The notes: a model not told the origin generated them from the letters alone. A stretch of 64,000 nucleotides of DNA from Cupriavidus sp. U2 (GCF_009663685.2 NZ_RCOG02000012.1:546056-610055); one strand, 5' to 3'. Numbered from the stretch's first letter, positions 7,080-18,106 are shown. Translations and numbers: made by a program.

Positions 7080-8143
7080 CAGCTTGTGGAAGTCACGTGG
7101 GCCGTCGCGGGCGGGGTCATGGGCGCGGCCGACCAGAAATGGTCGACCTCCGCCAGGAATTCGGCCTTCTGCACGGCAGGCAGGAAGGCCGCTTCAAAAC
7201 TGTTGCGCGCCAGCTTGTGGGCATCCGCGGCATCCAGCGGCAGCGCGTCGAACGTGGCTTCCCAGTTGGCGTTCATGTAGCCGCCAAAGTAGGCCGGATC
7301 GTCCGAGTGCAGCGTGACGGCCACGCCGGCATCGAGCAGCTGCTTGAGCGAATGGTCGCGCAGGTCCGGATACACCTTCAGCTTCTGGTTCGACAGCGGG
7401 CACACGGTCAGCGCAATGCGTTCGCGCGCCAGCCGCGCCACCAGCGCGGCGTCGTCGATGGCACGCACGCCATGGTCGATGCGCTCCACCTTGAGGATGT
7501 CCAGCGCGTCGGTCACGTACTGAGCCGGGCCTTCCTCGCCGGCGTGCGCCACCAGGTGCAGGCCCAGCGTCTTCGCCTTGGCGAACACGCGCGCGAACTT
7601 CTCGGGCGGGTTGCCGCGTTCGGACGAATCCAGGCCCACGCCGACAAAGCGGTCGCGGTAGGGCAATGCGGCCTCCAGCGTGGCAAACGCGTCTTCCTCC
7701 GAGAGGTGGCGCAGGAAGCACAGGATCAGGCTGCTGGAAAAATCGTATTCGGTGCGGGCCTGCGCCAGTGCGTCGGAAATGCCGTCGATCACGGTGCCGA
7801 TCGGCACGCCGCGCTCGGTATGGGTCTGGGGATCGAAGAAGATCTCGGCATGGCGCACGTTGTCGGCCACGGCGCGCTTGACGTAGTCCATCGTCATGTC
7901 GAAGAAATCTTCCTCGGTCAGCAGCACGCTGGCGCCGGCGTAGTAGATGTCCAGGAACGATTGCAGGTCGGTGAACGCGTAGGCCGCGCGCAACGCCTCC
8001 ACGTCGGGGTAGGCCAGCTTGACGTGGTTGCGCTGGGCCAGCCGGAAGATCAGCTCGGGTTCGAGCGTGCCTTCGATATGCACATGCAGTTCGGCCTTGG
8101 GAGTACGGCGGATCTTGTCCGCCAGCGCGGCATCGATGGTCAT
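7079..8143 (-). CDS. Adenine deaminase (adenosine deaminase-like, AAH1 type)
   Basis: 354 aa. The N-terminal zinc motif AELHVHIEGTLEPELI, the stretch AEIFFDPQTHTERGV, and HSDDPAYFGGY near the C-terminus are the pattern of the fungal Aah1-like adenine deaminases (also found in Pseudomonas) rather than adenosine deaminase, where the equivalent of the second motif differs. Zinc and catalytic residues (HAGE, DHGVRA) are present. It would convert adenine to hypoxanthine, the substrate of the xanthine dehydrogenase encoded upstream in the same operon. Automatic pipelines will probably name it adenosine deaminase; the free-base substrate fits the operon better. Confidence 0.85.
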   Translation of the reverse strand: MTIDAALADKIRRTPKAELHVHIEGTLEPELIFRLAQRNHVKLAYPDVEALRAAYAFTDLQSFLDIYYAGASVLLTEEDFFDMTMDYVKRAVADNVRHAEIFFDPQTHTERGVPIGTVIDGISDALAQARTEYDFSSSLILCFLRHLSEEDAFATLEAALPYRDRFVGVGLDSSERGNPPEKFARVFAKAKTLGLHLVAHAGEEGPAQYVTDALDILKVERIDHGVRAIDDAALVARLARERIALTVCPLSNQKLKVYPDLRDHSLKQLLDAGVAVTLHSDDPAYFGGYMNANWEATFDALPLDAADAHKLARNSFEAAFLPAVQKAEFLAEVDHFWSAAPMTPPATAHVTSTS

Positions 8144-8186
8144 GGGGCCTCTTTTCTATGCTGACAGCCGGATCACGGCTGTGCTG

Positions 8187-9191
8187 TTACGGAAGCACCG
8201 CCTCCAGCCGGTTGGCACGCAGCGCGGCGATGCGCTGCTCGCGAACCTGCAACAGCTGGGCGACGATGGCAACCGCAATCATAGCCGGAGCCTTGTCGGT
8301 GATGCCGGCCACCCCCATCGGACACGTCATTTCCGGCAGGCGTGCCGGGTCCACGCCGTGTTCCACCATGCGGTGCTCGAACCTGGCGCGCTTGGTCTTC
8401 GATCCGATCAGGCCGAAATAGGCAAAATCGGTGCGCTGGAAGATCCGCTCGCAAAGCTGCTGGTCCAGCGCGTGGCTGTGCGTCATGACGATGAAATACG
8501 CGCCGGGCGGCGCCTGGTCGACCACGGACTCGGGCGTATCGGTGGCCTCGGCCTCCACGCTGTCGGGCAGTCCGCCCGGGAACAGCGTGTCGCGTTCGTC
8601 CACCCAGTGCACGCGGCACGGCAGCGTCGACAGCACCTTGACCAGCGCATGGCCCACGTGCCCGGCGCCGAACAGCACCACGTGCATGTCGTCCGGCACC
8701 AGCGTGTCGGTCCACGTACCGTCTGCGTGCAGCACAGCCGTATGCAGCATCGCGCGGCTGGCTTCGACCGTGATGGCGCCGTCCGGCGGCACCCTGCGTT
8801 GCAGCGCGCGACCGGCCCGGAACGCGGTCTCGACGGCATCGAGCCACGCCAGGTCGGCTTCGCCCAGTACCTCGAAGGCCAGCTTCACCACGCCGCCGCA
8901 GCACTGGCCCAGGGCCGGACCCAGCGGAATGCGCTCGATACGGCGATGTGGATTGCCCCGCACATGACGGTTGGCCAGCATCGCCCGCGCGATATCCATG
9001 CCGCGCCATTCCAGATGGCCGCCGCCGATGGTGCCCACCAGGTCGGTGGCCGTGACCAGCATGCGGATGCCGGGCTCGCGCGGCGCGGAACCCTTGACGT
9101 CGACGATGGTGACCATCGCCACGGGCACGCCGGCGCGCACCCAGCGGGCGGCATCGGCGAAGCGGAACGGTTTGAGCGGGGCGTCCTGCAT
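8187..9191 (-). CDS. xdhC: Xanthine dehydrogenase accessory protein XdhC
   Basis: 334 aa. XdhC binds molybdenum cofactor, promotes its sulfuration and inserts it into XdhB. The N-terminal XdhC/CoxI region (VTIVDVKGSAPREPGIRMLV) is followed by a Rossmann-like domain with GAGHVGHALVKVL and the C-terminal block YFGLIGSKTKRARFEHRM. It lies 36 bp after xdhB, the usual order in proteobacterial xdhABC operons. Confidence 0.93.
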   Translation of the reverse strand: MQDAPLKPFRFADAARWVRAGVPVAMVTIVDVKGSAPREPGIRMLVTATDLVGTIGGGHLEWRGMDIARAMLANRHVRGNPHRRIERIPLGPALGQCCGGVVKLAFEVLGEADLAWLDAVETAFRAGRALQRRVPPDGAITVEASRAMLHTAVLHADGTWTDTLVPDDMHVVLFGAGHVGHALVKVLSTLPCRVHWVDERDTLFPGGLPDSVEAEATDTPESVVDQAPPGAYFIVMTHSHALDQQLCERIFQRTDFAYFGLIGSKTKRARFEHRMVEHGVDPARLPEMTCPMGVAGITDKAPAMIAVAIVAQLLQVREQRIAALRANRLEAVLP

Positions 9192-9227
9192 GGTTGTGGT
9201 CTCTCTTGCTGTCTGGCGTGCCTGGCG

Positions 9228-11606
9228 TCAGGCGGGTACGGCTTCAGTGCTGGCGGCCTGCGTGGCCATCACGGCCTGCACGGCTTCCACCGCATCGAGG
9301 ATGGCTTCGCTGGTGGCGGGCGCGCGCAGCGGCGGGTTGACCTGGTAGTCACCCACGGCGGCAATCGCGTCGCGGATCGCGAAGAACACCGAGAACGGCA
9401 GCAGCAGCGGCGGCTCGCCCACGGCCTTCGACCGGTGGATGCTGTCCTCGACGTTGCTGTTCTGGAACAGCCGCACGTGAAAGTCTTCCGGGCAGTCGTT
9501 GATCGTCGGGATCTTGTACGTGGACGGTGCGTGCGTCATCAGCTTGCCGTTCTGGTTCCACCACAGTTCCTCGGTGGTCAGCCAGCCCATGCCCTGGATG
9601 AAAGCCCCTTCCACCTGGCCGATGTCGATGGCCGGATTCAGCGACTTGCCCGCGTCATGCAGCGCATCGGCGCGCAGCAGCTTCCATTCGCCGGTCAGCG
9701 TGTCGACGATCACCTCGGCGCACGCGGCGCCGTAGGCGTAGTAGTAGAACGGCCGGCCGTGCAGCGCCTTCTGGTCCCAGTACAGCTTGGGCGTGGTGTA
9801 GAAGCCGTCCGACCACAGCTGCACGCGCGCCACGTAGGCCTCGCGGGCCAGGTCGCCAAACGGCAGGCGCAGTTCGCCGGCGATCACCAGATCGTCGTTG
9901 AAGCGCACCGCATCGGGCTCCACGCCGGCCTTGCGGGCGGCGAAAGTGGCCAGGCGCTCGCGGATCTGCCGCGCGGCGTCCTGCGCGGCCTTGCCGTTCA
10001 GGTCGGCGCCCGTGGATGCGGCCGTCGCCGACGTGTTGGCCACCTTGCTGGTATCGGTTGCCGTCACGCGTACGCGCTCCATGCGGATACCCAGTTCGTG
10101 CGCCACCACCATCGCCACCTTGGTGTTCAGGCCCTGGCCCATTTCGGTGCCGCCGTGGTTCACCAGCACCGACCCGTCGTTGTAGACGTGCACCAGCGCG
10201 CCGGCCTGGTTGTAGTGCGCCACGTTGAACGAGATGCCGAACTTGACCGGCGTAATGGCGATGCCCTTCTTCAGCACCGGGCTCTTCGCGTTGAACTCTC
10301 GCGTGGCCGCGCGACGGGCCTGGTACCCGGACGTGGCCACGAGTTCGTCGATCAGCTCGTGGATGACGTTGTCTTCCACGGTCTGGCCATACGGCGTGAC
10401 GTTGCGCTCGCCCTTGCCGTAGAAGTTGGCGCGGCGTACTTCGAGCGAATCCTTGCCCACGTTGCGCGCCACGTTGTCGAGGATGTACTCGATTGCGAAC
10501 GCCCCCTGCGGGCCGCCAAAGCCGCGGAAGGCGGTATTGCTCTGCGTGTTGGTCTTGCCGCAATAGCCGTCGATCTGCACGTTCGGCAGCCAGTAGGCGT
10601 TGTCGAAGTGGCAGATGGCGCGCGTCATCACCGGGCCGGAGAGGTCGGCCGAGAAGCCGGCGCGCGACACCATTTCCACGCGCACGCCCTCGATGCGGCC
10701 ATCGTCGTCATGGCCCACGTCGAAATCGAACGTGAAGTCGTGGCGCTTGCCGGTGATCATCATGTCGTCGTCGCGGTCCGGACGCAGCTTGACCGGGCAC
10801 AGCAGCTTCCAGGCCGCCAGCGACGCGCAGCACGCGAACATGGCCGACTGCGATTCCTTGCCGCCAAAGCCGCCGCCCATGCGGCGGCATTCCACCAGCA
10901 CCTGGTGCGCATGCCATCCCAGCATGTGGGCCACGGCGTGCTGCATCTCGGTCGGGTGCTGGGTCGAGCACCAGACGTGCATGCCGTCGTTTTCTCGTGG
11001 GGCGGCGTAGGCGATCTGGCCTTCCAGATAGAACTGTTCCTGGCCGCCTAGCTGGATCTTCGCGTGGTCGCGGTGCCGGGCGGCGTCGATGTGCCTGGCC
11101 GGTTCGCCGCGCGTCAGGTGCATCGGCGGCAGCACGTAACTGCCGGCCGCGTGCGCGGCCTCGGGCGTCAGCACCGGGGGCAGGTCTTCGTAGTCGATAT
11201 CGGCCAGGCGGGCGGCGCGGCGCGCGGCGTCGTGGGACGACGCCACCACCACGAAGATCGGCTGGCCGATGAACTGCACCACGTCCTTCGCCAGGATCGG
11301 ATCGTCGTGGATGATGGGGCCGCAGTCGTTGACGCCGGGAATGTCGTCCACGGTCAGCACGGCCACCACGCCGGGCGCCTTGCGCACGCGGTCCAGGTTG
11401 ACGTTTTTCAGCCGTGCATGGGCCTTGGTGCTCATGCCCAGCGCGGCGTGCAGCGTGCCGGCCAGCTCGGGGATGTCGTCGGTATAGGTGGCCGTGCCGG
11501 CCACGTGCAGGTGGGCCGATTCGTGCGGGCGCGAAATGCCGACCACCGGGGTGGATTCGGCGGCCACGCTGGCGTCGAGCATGAAGGGTTCGGTTTGCTT
11601 GTTCAT
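9228..11606 (-). CDS. xdhB: Xanthine dehydrogenase, molybdopterin-binding subunit
   Basis: 792 aa. Large subunit of the bacterial xanthine dehydrogenase heterotetramer, which oxidises hypoxanthine to xanthine and urate. It shows the molybdenum-cofactor motifs GGGFGGKE and AFRGFGGPQG, the loop GGTEMGQGL, and KAVGEPPLLL with the catalytic glutamate near the C-terminus. The small subunit gene ends 11 bp upstream, so translation is likely coupled. Nothing is truncated. Confidence 0.96.
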   Translation of the reverse strand: MNKQTEPFMLDASVAAESTPVVGISRPHESAHLHVAGTATYTDDIPELAGTLHAALGMSTKAHARLKNVNLDRVRKAPGVVAVLTVDDIPGVNDCGPIIHDDPILAKDVVQFIGQPIFVVVASSHDAARRAARLADIDYEDLPPVLTPEAAHAAGSYVLPPMHLTRGEPARHIDAARHRDHAKIQLGGQEQFYLEGQIAYAAPRENDGMHVWCSTQHPTEMQHAVAHMLGWHAHQVLVECRRMGGGFGGKESQSAMFACCASLAAWKLLCPVKLRPDRDDDMMITGKRHDFTFDFDVGHDDDGRIEGVRVEMVSRAGFSADLSGPVMTRAICHFDNAYWLPNVQIDGYCGKTNTQSNTAFRGFGGPQGAFAIEYILDNVARNVGKDSLEVRRANFYGKGERNVTPYGQTVEDNVIHELIDELVATSGYQARRAATREFNAKSPVLKKGIAITPVKFGISFNVAHYNQAGALVHVYNDGSVLVNHGGTEMGQGLNTKVAMVVAHELGIRMERVRVTATDTSKVANTSATAASTGADLNGKAAQDAARQIRERLATFAARKAGVEPDAVRFNDDLVIAGELRLPFGDLAREAYVARVQLWSDGFYTTPKLYWDQKALHGRPFYYYAYGAACAEVIVDTLTGEWKLLRADALHDAGKSLNPAIDIGQVEGAFIQGMGWLTTEELWWNQNGKLMTHAPSTYKIPTINDCPEDFHVRLFQNSNVEDSIHRSKAVGEPPLLLPFSVFFAIRDAIAAVGDYQVNPPLRAPATSEAILDAVEAVQAVMATQAASTEAVPA

Positions 11607-11617
11607 GGGGGCTCTCC

Positions 11618-13114
<1,497 letters not shown>

Positions 13115-13259
13115 GGTCTTCTCTCTTTCGGGGATGGCTGCAAACATAGCATCAGGCCTTTTCCTGCAATATTTGGCCCATGTGATATGCCCCATCAAGG
13201 CGCGTGCCGGTGGGCGGCCCGTGCCCGCCATCGCTGCCCCGGGGCGGCCTGGCGCCGAT

Positions 13260-13277
13260 CTACGGGTCTACCCGTAG
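13260..13277. promoter_or_regulatory. 18-bp perfect palindrome between xdhA and lysR
   Basis: CTACGGG-TCTA-CCCGTAG, arms of 7 bp. It sits in the divergent intergenic region, 146 bp from xdhA and 116 bp from the LysR start, and is the obvious candidate binding site for the LysR protein. Confidence 0.55.
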
Positions 13278-13300
13278 TGCATCGGGACGAATGACCGGAT

Positions 13301-13331
13301 TTGACCGCATCCCCGGTGGCTGTCTTACACT
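13301..13331 (+). promoter_or_regulatory. Candidate lysR promoter
   Basis: TTGACC and TACACT are separated by 19 bases, 62 bp upstream of the chosen lysR start. The spacing is longer than ideal. Confidence 0.35.
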
Positions 13332-13392
13332 ATGCGCCGTTCCCTTCCCCCACGCCACCCACGCCCGCCATAAGAGCCAGGTGGCACCTGCC

Positions 13393-14349
13393 ATGCACGG
13401 ACGCGACCATCTCGATACCTATTTGCTGCGGGTACTGCACACCCTGCTGACCGAGCAGAGCGTGACCCGCACCGCCGTCCGCCTGGGCCAGTCGCAGCCG
13501 GCCATCAGCAACACGCTCAAGCGGCTGCGCGAAATCACCGGAGACGCCATCCTGGTGCGCGGCAAGAGCGGCATGGTGCCAACCGAGCGCGGCCGCGAAC
13601 TGCTGCTGCTGGCCGAGCAGAGCCTGGCGGCGATGGATCGCATCGCCCGTCCGCCGCAGCAGTTCGATCCGGCCACCACCACGCGGACGTTCCACCTGGG
13701 CGCGCCCGACTACCTGGACGCGTTCTTTCTGCCCAATATCGTCGAGCGCGTGCGCCGCCTGGCGCCGGGCGCCAAGCTGTTCGTGCATCCGATGACGCAG
13801 TCCACGGATTTCCTGGACGCGCTGGAGCAGGGCCACCTGGACATCGTGGTCGGCAACTGGCTGTCGCCGCCCGAGCACCTGCACATCTCGCCGCTGTTCG
13901 ACGACGAGGTGGTCTGCATGCTGGGCGCCCAGCACCCGCTGGCCCGCCATGGCCTGACCCTGCGCCACTACCTGGAAATGCCGCATCTGGCGCCCGCGCC
14001 GTATGCGTCGATGCAGCGCAGCATGATCGACCAGGCGCTGGCCGAGCAGGGCTACAAGCGCAATATCCAGGTCACCCTGCCGTATTTCGGCCTGGTGCCC
14101 TACGTGCTGATGAAGACCGACATGGTATTCACCACGGGCCGTCAGTTTGCCGCCCACTACGCGCAGTACCTGCCCATCCGCATGGTGCCGTCGCCGGTGA
14201 CGTTCCCGCGCATGCGCTTCTACCAGCTCTGGCACGAACGCTGCCATGCCGCCCCGGACGTGATGTGGCTGCGCCGCATGATCGCCGAAGTCGCGTCCGA
14301 CCTGCCTCAGCTTCCCCGCCTGGAATCCGCACCGGCCAGCCAGGCCTGA
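13393..14349 (+). CDS. LysR family transcriptional regulator
   Basis: 318 aa from the ATG at 13393 (MHGRDHLDTYLLRVLHTLL). The N-terminal helix-turn-helix reads SVTRTAVRLGQSQPAISNTLKRLRE, followed by the periplasmic-binding-like effector domain typical of LTTRs (HLGAPDYLDAFFLPNI, PPEHLHISPLFDDEVVCM). It is divergent from xdhA, the classic arrangement for an LTTR that controls the neighbouring operon, so I infer that it regulates xanthine dehydrogenase and the purine deaminases. The effector is unknown. Confidence 0.88.
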   Translation: MHGRDHLDTYLLRVLHTLLTEQSVTRTAVRLGQSQPAISNTLKRLREITGDAILVRGKSGMVPTERGRELLLLAEQSLAAMDRIARPPQQFDPATTTRTFHLGAPDYLDAFFLPNIVERVRRLAPGAKLFVHPMTQSTDFLDALEQGHLDIVVGNWLSPPEHLHISPLFDDEVVCMLGAQHPLARHGLTLRHYLEMPHLAPAPYASMQRSMIDQALAEQGYKRNIQVTLPYFGLVPYVLMKTDMVFTTGRQFAAHYAQYLPIRMVPSPVTFPRMRFYQLWHERCHAAPDVMWLRRMIAEVASDLPQLPRLESAPASQA

Positions 14350-14470
14350 CCGATGTGCCTTGCGCTGTACTTGCGCCGCCCTCCGTCCCGATGCCCCGGT
14401 AGGCCCCCTGACCGCGGCTGGCGTTACACTCACCGGACGTTGAACGCGCGCTCGGTCGCGAGGAGCTTCC

Positions 14471-15097
14471 ATGCTGGAAACCGCTGCGCTGGCTGCGGGC
14501 ATGTCCTGGGCCAGTGGCCTGCGCCTGTACCTGGCCGTGCTGACGGCGGGCGTGCTCGCCCGCCTGGGCTGGCTTGACCTGCCATCGGGGCTGCAGGTGC
14601 TGTCGTCGTGGTGGGTGATTGGTGTGGCCGCGGCGATGACGGTGGCCGAATTCGTGGCCGACAAGGTGCCCGGCTTCGACACCGTCTGGGACGGCATCCA
14701 GACCTTTATCCGCATTCCGGCCGGGGCGATCCTGGCCGCCGCCGCGTTTGGCCACATGGACCCGCAGTGGACCGTGGCGGCCGGCCTGATCGGCGGGACG
14801 CTGGCCGGCACCGCCCATGCCGCCAAGGCGGGCACGCGGGCGCTGATCAATGTGTCGCCCGAACCTTTTTCGAACTGGGTGGCCTCATTCACCGAGGATA
14901 TCGGCACGGTCGGCGGGCTGTTGCTGGCGTTCTTCCTGCCGGTCGTGTTCCTGATCCTGCTGGTGCTGTTCCTGGTGCTTGCCGCGTGGCTGGTGCCCAA
15001 ACTGTGGCGCGGCGCGCGACGGCTGCATGCCAGCCTGCGTGACAAGACACAGCCGGCGTCCCGGCCGCCGGCAAAGCAGCCGCCGCATCGTCCCTGA
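14471..15097 (+). CDS. DUF4126 family membrane protein
   Basis: 208 aa. Contains about five hydrophobic segments, including GLRLYLAVLTAGVLARLGW and GLLLAFFLPVVFLILLVLF, and the family stretch DKVPGFDTVWDGIQTFIRIPAGA. Function unknown. The charged C-terminal tail (about 30 residues, Arg/Pro/Lys rich) should be cytoplasmic. It lies 27 bp upstream of the FtsX-type permease gene in the same direction; an operon is likely. Confidence 0.75.
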   Translation: MLETAALAAGMSWASGLRLYLAVLTAGVLARLGWLDLPSGLQVLSSWWVIGVAAAMTVAEFVADKVPGFDTVWDGIQTFIRIPAGAILAAAAFGHMDPQWTVAAGLIGGTLAGTAHAAKAGTRALINVSPEPFSNWVASFTEDIGTVGGLLLAFFLPVVFLILLVLFLVLAAWLVPKLWRGARRLHASLRDKTQPASRPPAKQPPHRP

Positions 15098-15124
15098 GAC
15101 CCTTTTGCCAACCGTCAGCCGAAC

Positions 15125-17680
15125 ATGTCGACTGCCTCCGATCCCGTTGTTCCCCAAGCAAGGTTTTCCGCGTGGCGCCAGGCCCTGCGCATGGCGCGCC
15201 GCGACTGGCTGGCCGGCGAGCTGACGCTGCTGCTGTTCGCGCTGGTGCTGGCCGTGGCCGCGCTGACCAGCGTGGGCTTTCTGGCGGACCGCATGCGCCT
15301 GGGGCTGGAGCGCGACGCGCGGCAGATGATTGCCGCCGACGTGCTGCTGATTTCCGACCAGCCGTTCGACGCCGCCTTCAGCGACCGCGCCCGGCGCGAC
15401 GGCCTGCAGGTGGCGCAGACCGTAACGTTCCCGAGCATGGCCACGGCGCGTGCCAATGGCGCGCCGGCGCAGGGCGAGGCGCCCAGCCAGCTCGGCGCGC
15501 TGAAGGCCGTGACGGACGGCTATCCGCTGCGCGGCCGGCTCAAGGTCGCGCAGACGCCCGGCGGGCCGGAATCGAACGCCGAAGGCATTCCGGCACCCGG
15601 CACGGTGTGGGTGGACGAGGCGCTGCTGACCGCCCTGAACCTGCGGGTCGGCGACGGGCTGCAGCTTGGCAGCAAGACGTTCCGTATCGACCGGATCATT
15701 ACCCAGGAACTCGATCGCGGCGCCGGCTTCATGAACTTCGCGCCGCGCGTGCTGCTGCCGATGTCGGATCTGGATGCCACGAAGCTGATCGGCTGGGGTA
15801 GCCGCGTGACCTACCGCCTGCTGGTGGCGGGCCCCGATGCCGCCGGCGACGCCTATCGCAAATGGGCCACGGCCGAGATCGAACAGCGCCACCTGCGCAA
15901 TACGCGCGTGGAATCGCTGGAGTCCGGGCAGCCCCAGATGCGGGCGACGCTGGACCGCGCCGAGCGGTTCCTGTCGCTGGTGGCGGTGCTGTCGTCGATG
16001 ATCGCGGCGGTGGCCATTGCGATGTCCGCGCGCCGCTACATGCAGCGCCACACCGATGCGTGCGCGGTCTACAAGTGCATGGGCCTGTCGCGCGGCCAGA
16101 TTCTGGCGGCATTCGGCATCGAGTTCCTGCTGCTGGGCCTGGGAGGCGCGCTCGTGGGCGTGGCGCTTGGCTACGCGGCGCACTACGGGCTGCTGATGTC
16201 GCTGGGCGGGCTGCTGCAGGTGTCGCTGCCGCATCCGTCATGGGTGCCGGCGGTGGTGGGCGTGGCGGCCGGGCTGGTGCTGCTGACCGGCTTTGCGCTG
16301 CCGCCGCTACTGGCGCTGACGCGTATCGCGCCGCTGCGCGTGTTGCGGCGCGACGTGGGCGTGCCGCCCATTTCCGCCTGGGTGGCATATGCCTTGGGTC
16401 TGGGCGCGTTCGTGGCGCTGCTGATGGTGGCGGCCCGCGATCTCAAGCTCGGGGTGACCACGGCGGGCGGATTCGCTGGCGCCGGCGTGGTATTTGCGTT
16501 GCTGGCCCTGGGGCTGCTGATGGCGCTGTCGCGCACCATGCGCGGGCGCGCCAGCTGCAGCGTGGGCTGGCGTTTTGCGCTGGCTGTGCTGGAGCGGCGC
16601 CGCGGGGTGACCGTGTTGCAGACCGTGGCGCTGGCGGTGGGGCTGATGGCCTTGCTGCTGCTGGGCATGACGCGCAACGACCTGATCGATTCCTGGCGCA
16701 ACGCCACGCCGGCCGACGCACCGAACCGCTTCATCATCAATATCCAGCCCGACCAGCGCGAGCCGCTGCGCACCATGCTGGCCAGGAGCGGGGTCGATGA
16801 CCTGCTGTTTCCGATGGTACGCGGCCGCCTGATCCAGATCGGCGACCGGCCGGTGCAGGCCAGCAGCTACCCCGACGGCCGCGCGCGCAACCTGGTGGAG
16901 CGCGAGTTCAACCTGTCGTACATGGACAGGATGCCCGACGGCAACGAGGTGGTGGCTGGCCAGTGGGAAGGCGGCGCGTCGGTGGAGGAAGGCATCGCCA
17001 AGACGCTGCATATCCGGCTGGGCGATACGCTGCGCTTCGACGTGGCGGGCCAGATCGTCGAGGCGCCGGTGACATCGCTGCGCAAGCTCGAATGGGGCTC
17101 CATGCGCGTCAACTTCTTCGTGATCCTCCCAGTGGCAAAGATGCAGGGGCTGCCCGAGACCTACATCACGTCGTTCTACCTGCCGCCGGCCAAGGCGGCG
17201 CTGGGCAACCAGCTGACCGCCGCGTTCCCGAACATCACGGTGGTCAACACCGACCTGATCCTGCGCCAGATCCAGAACGTGCTGGACCAGGTGATCGCGG
17301 CGGTGGAGTTCCTGTTTGTCTTCACATTGCTGGCCGGCGTGACAGTGCTCTATGCGGCACTGTCCGGTGCGCGCGACGAGCGCAAGCGCGATGCCGGCCT
17401 GCTCAAGGCGCTGGGCGCGCCGGCGTCGCTGGTGCGGCAGACCCAGTATGCGGAATTCCTGGTGGTGGGCGGGCTGGCCGGGTTCCTGGCCAGCCTGGGC
17501 GCGATCGGCGTGGGCTGGGGGCTGTCGCAGTTCGTGTTCGACTTTCCGTATCGCTTCAACGCGTGGATTGTGCCGGTCGGCGTGGTTTCTGGCATGCTGT
17601 GCGCTTTTGCCGGCGGCTGGCTCGGCTTGCGCGAGGTGCTGCGGCAGCCGGCGCTGGCCACGCTGCGCGATGTGAACTGA
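15125..17680 (+). CDS. ABC transporter permease with two FtsX domains (YbbP type)
   Basis: 851 aa with about ten membrane helices: one near the N-terminus (LLLFALVLAVAALTSVGFLA), a first FtsX set at ~285-440, a set at ~500-520, and a last set at ~720-840. This is the architecture of the YbbP/COG3127 permeases, which extract or move lipophilic or periplasmic substrates together with an ATPase like YbbA. The ATPase gene is normally adjacent, but none is found in the neighbourhood, so it must be encoded elsewhere. The next gene starts only 6 bp downstream. Confidence 0.85.
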   Translation: MSTASDPVVPQARFSAWRQALRMARRDWLAGELTLLLFALVLAVAALTSVGFLADRMRLGLERDARQMIAADVLLISDQPFDAAFSDRARRDGLQVAQTVTFPSMATARANGAPAQGEAPSQLGALKAVTDGYPLRGRLKVAQTPGGPESNAEGIPAPGTVWVDEALLTALNLRVGDGLQLGSKTFRIDRIITQELDRGAGFMNFAPRVLLPMSDLDATKLIGWGSRVTYRLLVAGPDAAGDAYRKWATAEIEQRHLRNTRVESLESGQPQMRATLDRAERFLSLVAVLSSMIAAVAIAMSARRYMQRHTDACAVYKCMGLSRGQILAAFGIEFLLLGLGGALVGVALGYAAHYGLLMSLGGLLQVSLPHPSWVPAVVGVAAGLVLLTGFALPPLLALTRIAPLRVLRRDVGVPPISAWVAYALGLGAFVALLMVAARDLKLGVTTAGGFAGAGVVFALLALGLLMALSRTMRGRASCSVGWRFALAVLERRRGVTVLQTVALAVGLMALLLLGMTRNDLIDSWRNATPADAPNRFIINIQPDQREPLRTMLARSGVDDLLFPMVRGRLIQIGDRPVQASSYPDGRARNLVEREFNLSYMDRMPDGNEVVAGQWEGGASVEEGIAKTLHIRLGDTLRFDVAGQIVEAPVTSLRKLEWGSMRVNFFVILPVAKMQGLPETYITSFYLPPAKAALGNQLTAAFPNITVVNTDLILRQIQNVLDQVIAAVEFLFVFTLLAGVTVLYAALSGARDERKRDAGLLKALGAPASLVRQTQYAEFLVVGGLAGFLASLGAIGVGWGLSQFVFDFPYRFNAWIVPVGVVSGMLCAFAGGWLGLREVLRQPALATLRDVN

Positions 17681-17686
17681 TTGGCC

Positions 17687-18106
17687 ATGATTACCGAACC
17701 TGCAGAACCCGAAGACAACCGCGACGACATCACCGCCTACGAACTGATTGGCGGGGAAGGGCGCGTGCGCGAGCTGGTCGACCGCTTCTACGACCTGATG
17801 GACCTGGAAGCCGAATTCGCCGGGCTGCGTGCGCTGCACCCGCCCACACTGGACGGCTCGCGCGACAAGCTGTTCTGGTTCCTGTGCGGCTGGCTGGGCG
17901 GCCCGAACTACTTTATCGAGCGATTCGGGCATCCGCGCCTGCGGGCGCGCCATCTGCCGTTCGAAATCGGCACGAGCGAGCGCGACCAGTGGATGCGCTG
18001 CATGGCGCTGGCCATGCAGGACGTGGGGCTGCCCGAGTCGCTGCAGATGCGCCTGATGCAGGCGCTGTTCCAGACCGCCGACTGGATGCGCAATGTCCAG
18101 CGGTAA
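17687..18106 (+). CDS. Group II truncated haemoglobin
   Basis: 139 aa from the ATG at 17687 (MITEPAEPEDN). Recognisable trHbO pattern: YELIGGEGRVRELVDRFYDLM at the A/B helices, the FWFLCGWLGGP block, and the proximal-histidine region RLRARHLPFEIG. These proteins bind O2/NO or act in redox protection in the cytoplasm. The start is 6 bp after the FtsX permease stop and the end overlaps the next gene by 14 bp, so the three are translated from one mRNA. Confidence 0.9.
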   Translation: MITEPAEPEDNRDDITAYELIGGEGRVRELVDRFYDLMDLEAEFAGLRALHPPTLDGSRDKLFWFLCGWLGGPNYFIERFGHPRLRARHLPFEIGTSERDQWMRCMALAMQDVGLPESLQMRLMQALFQTADWMRNVQR

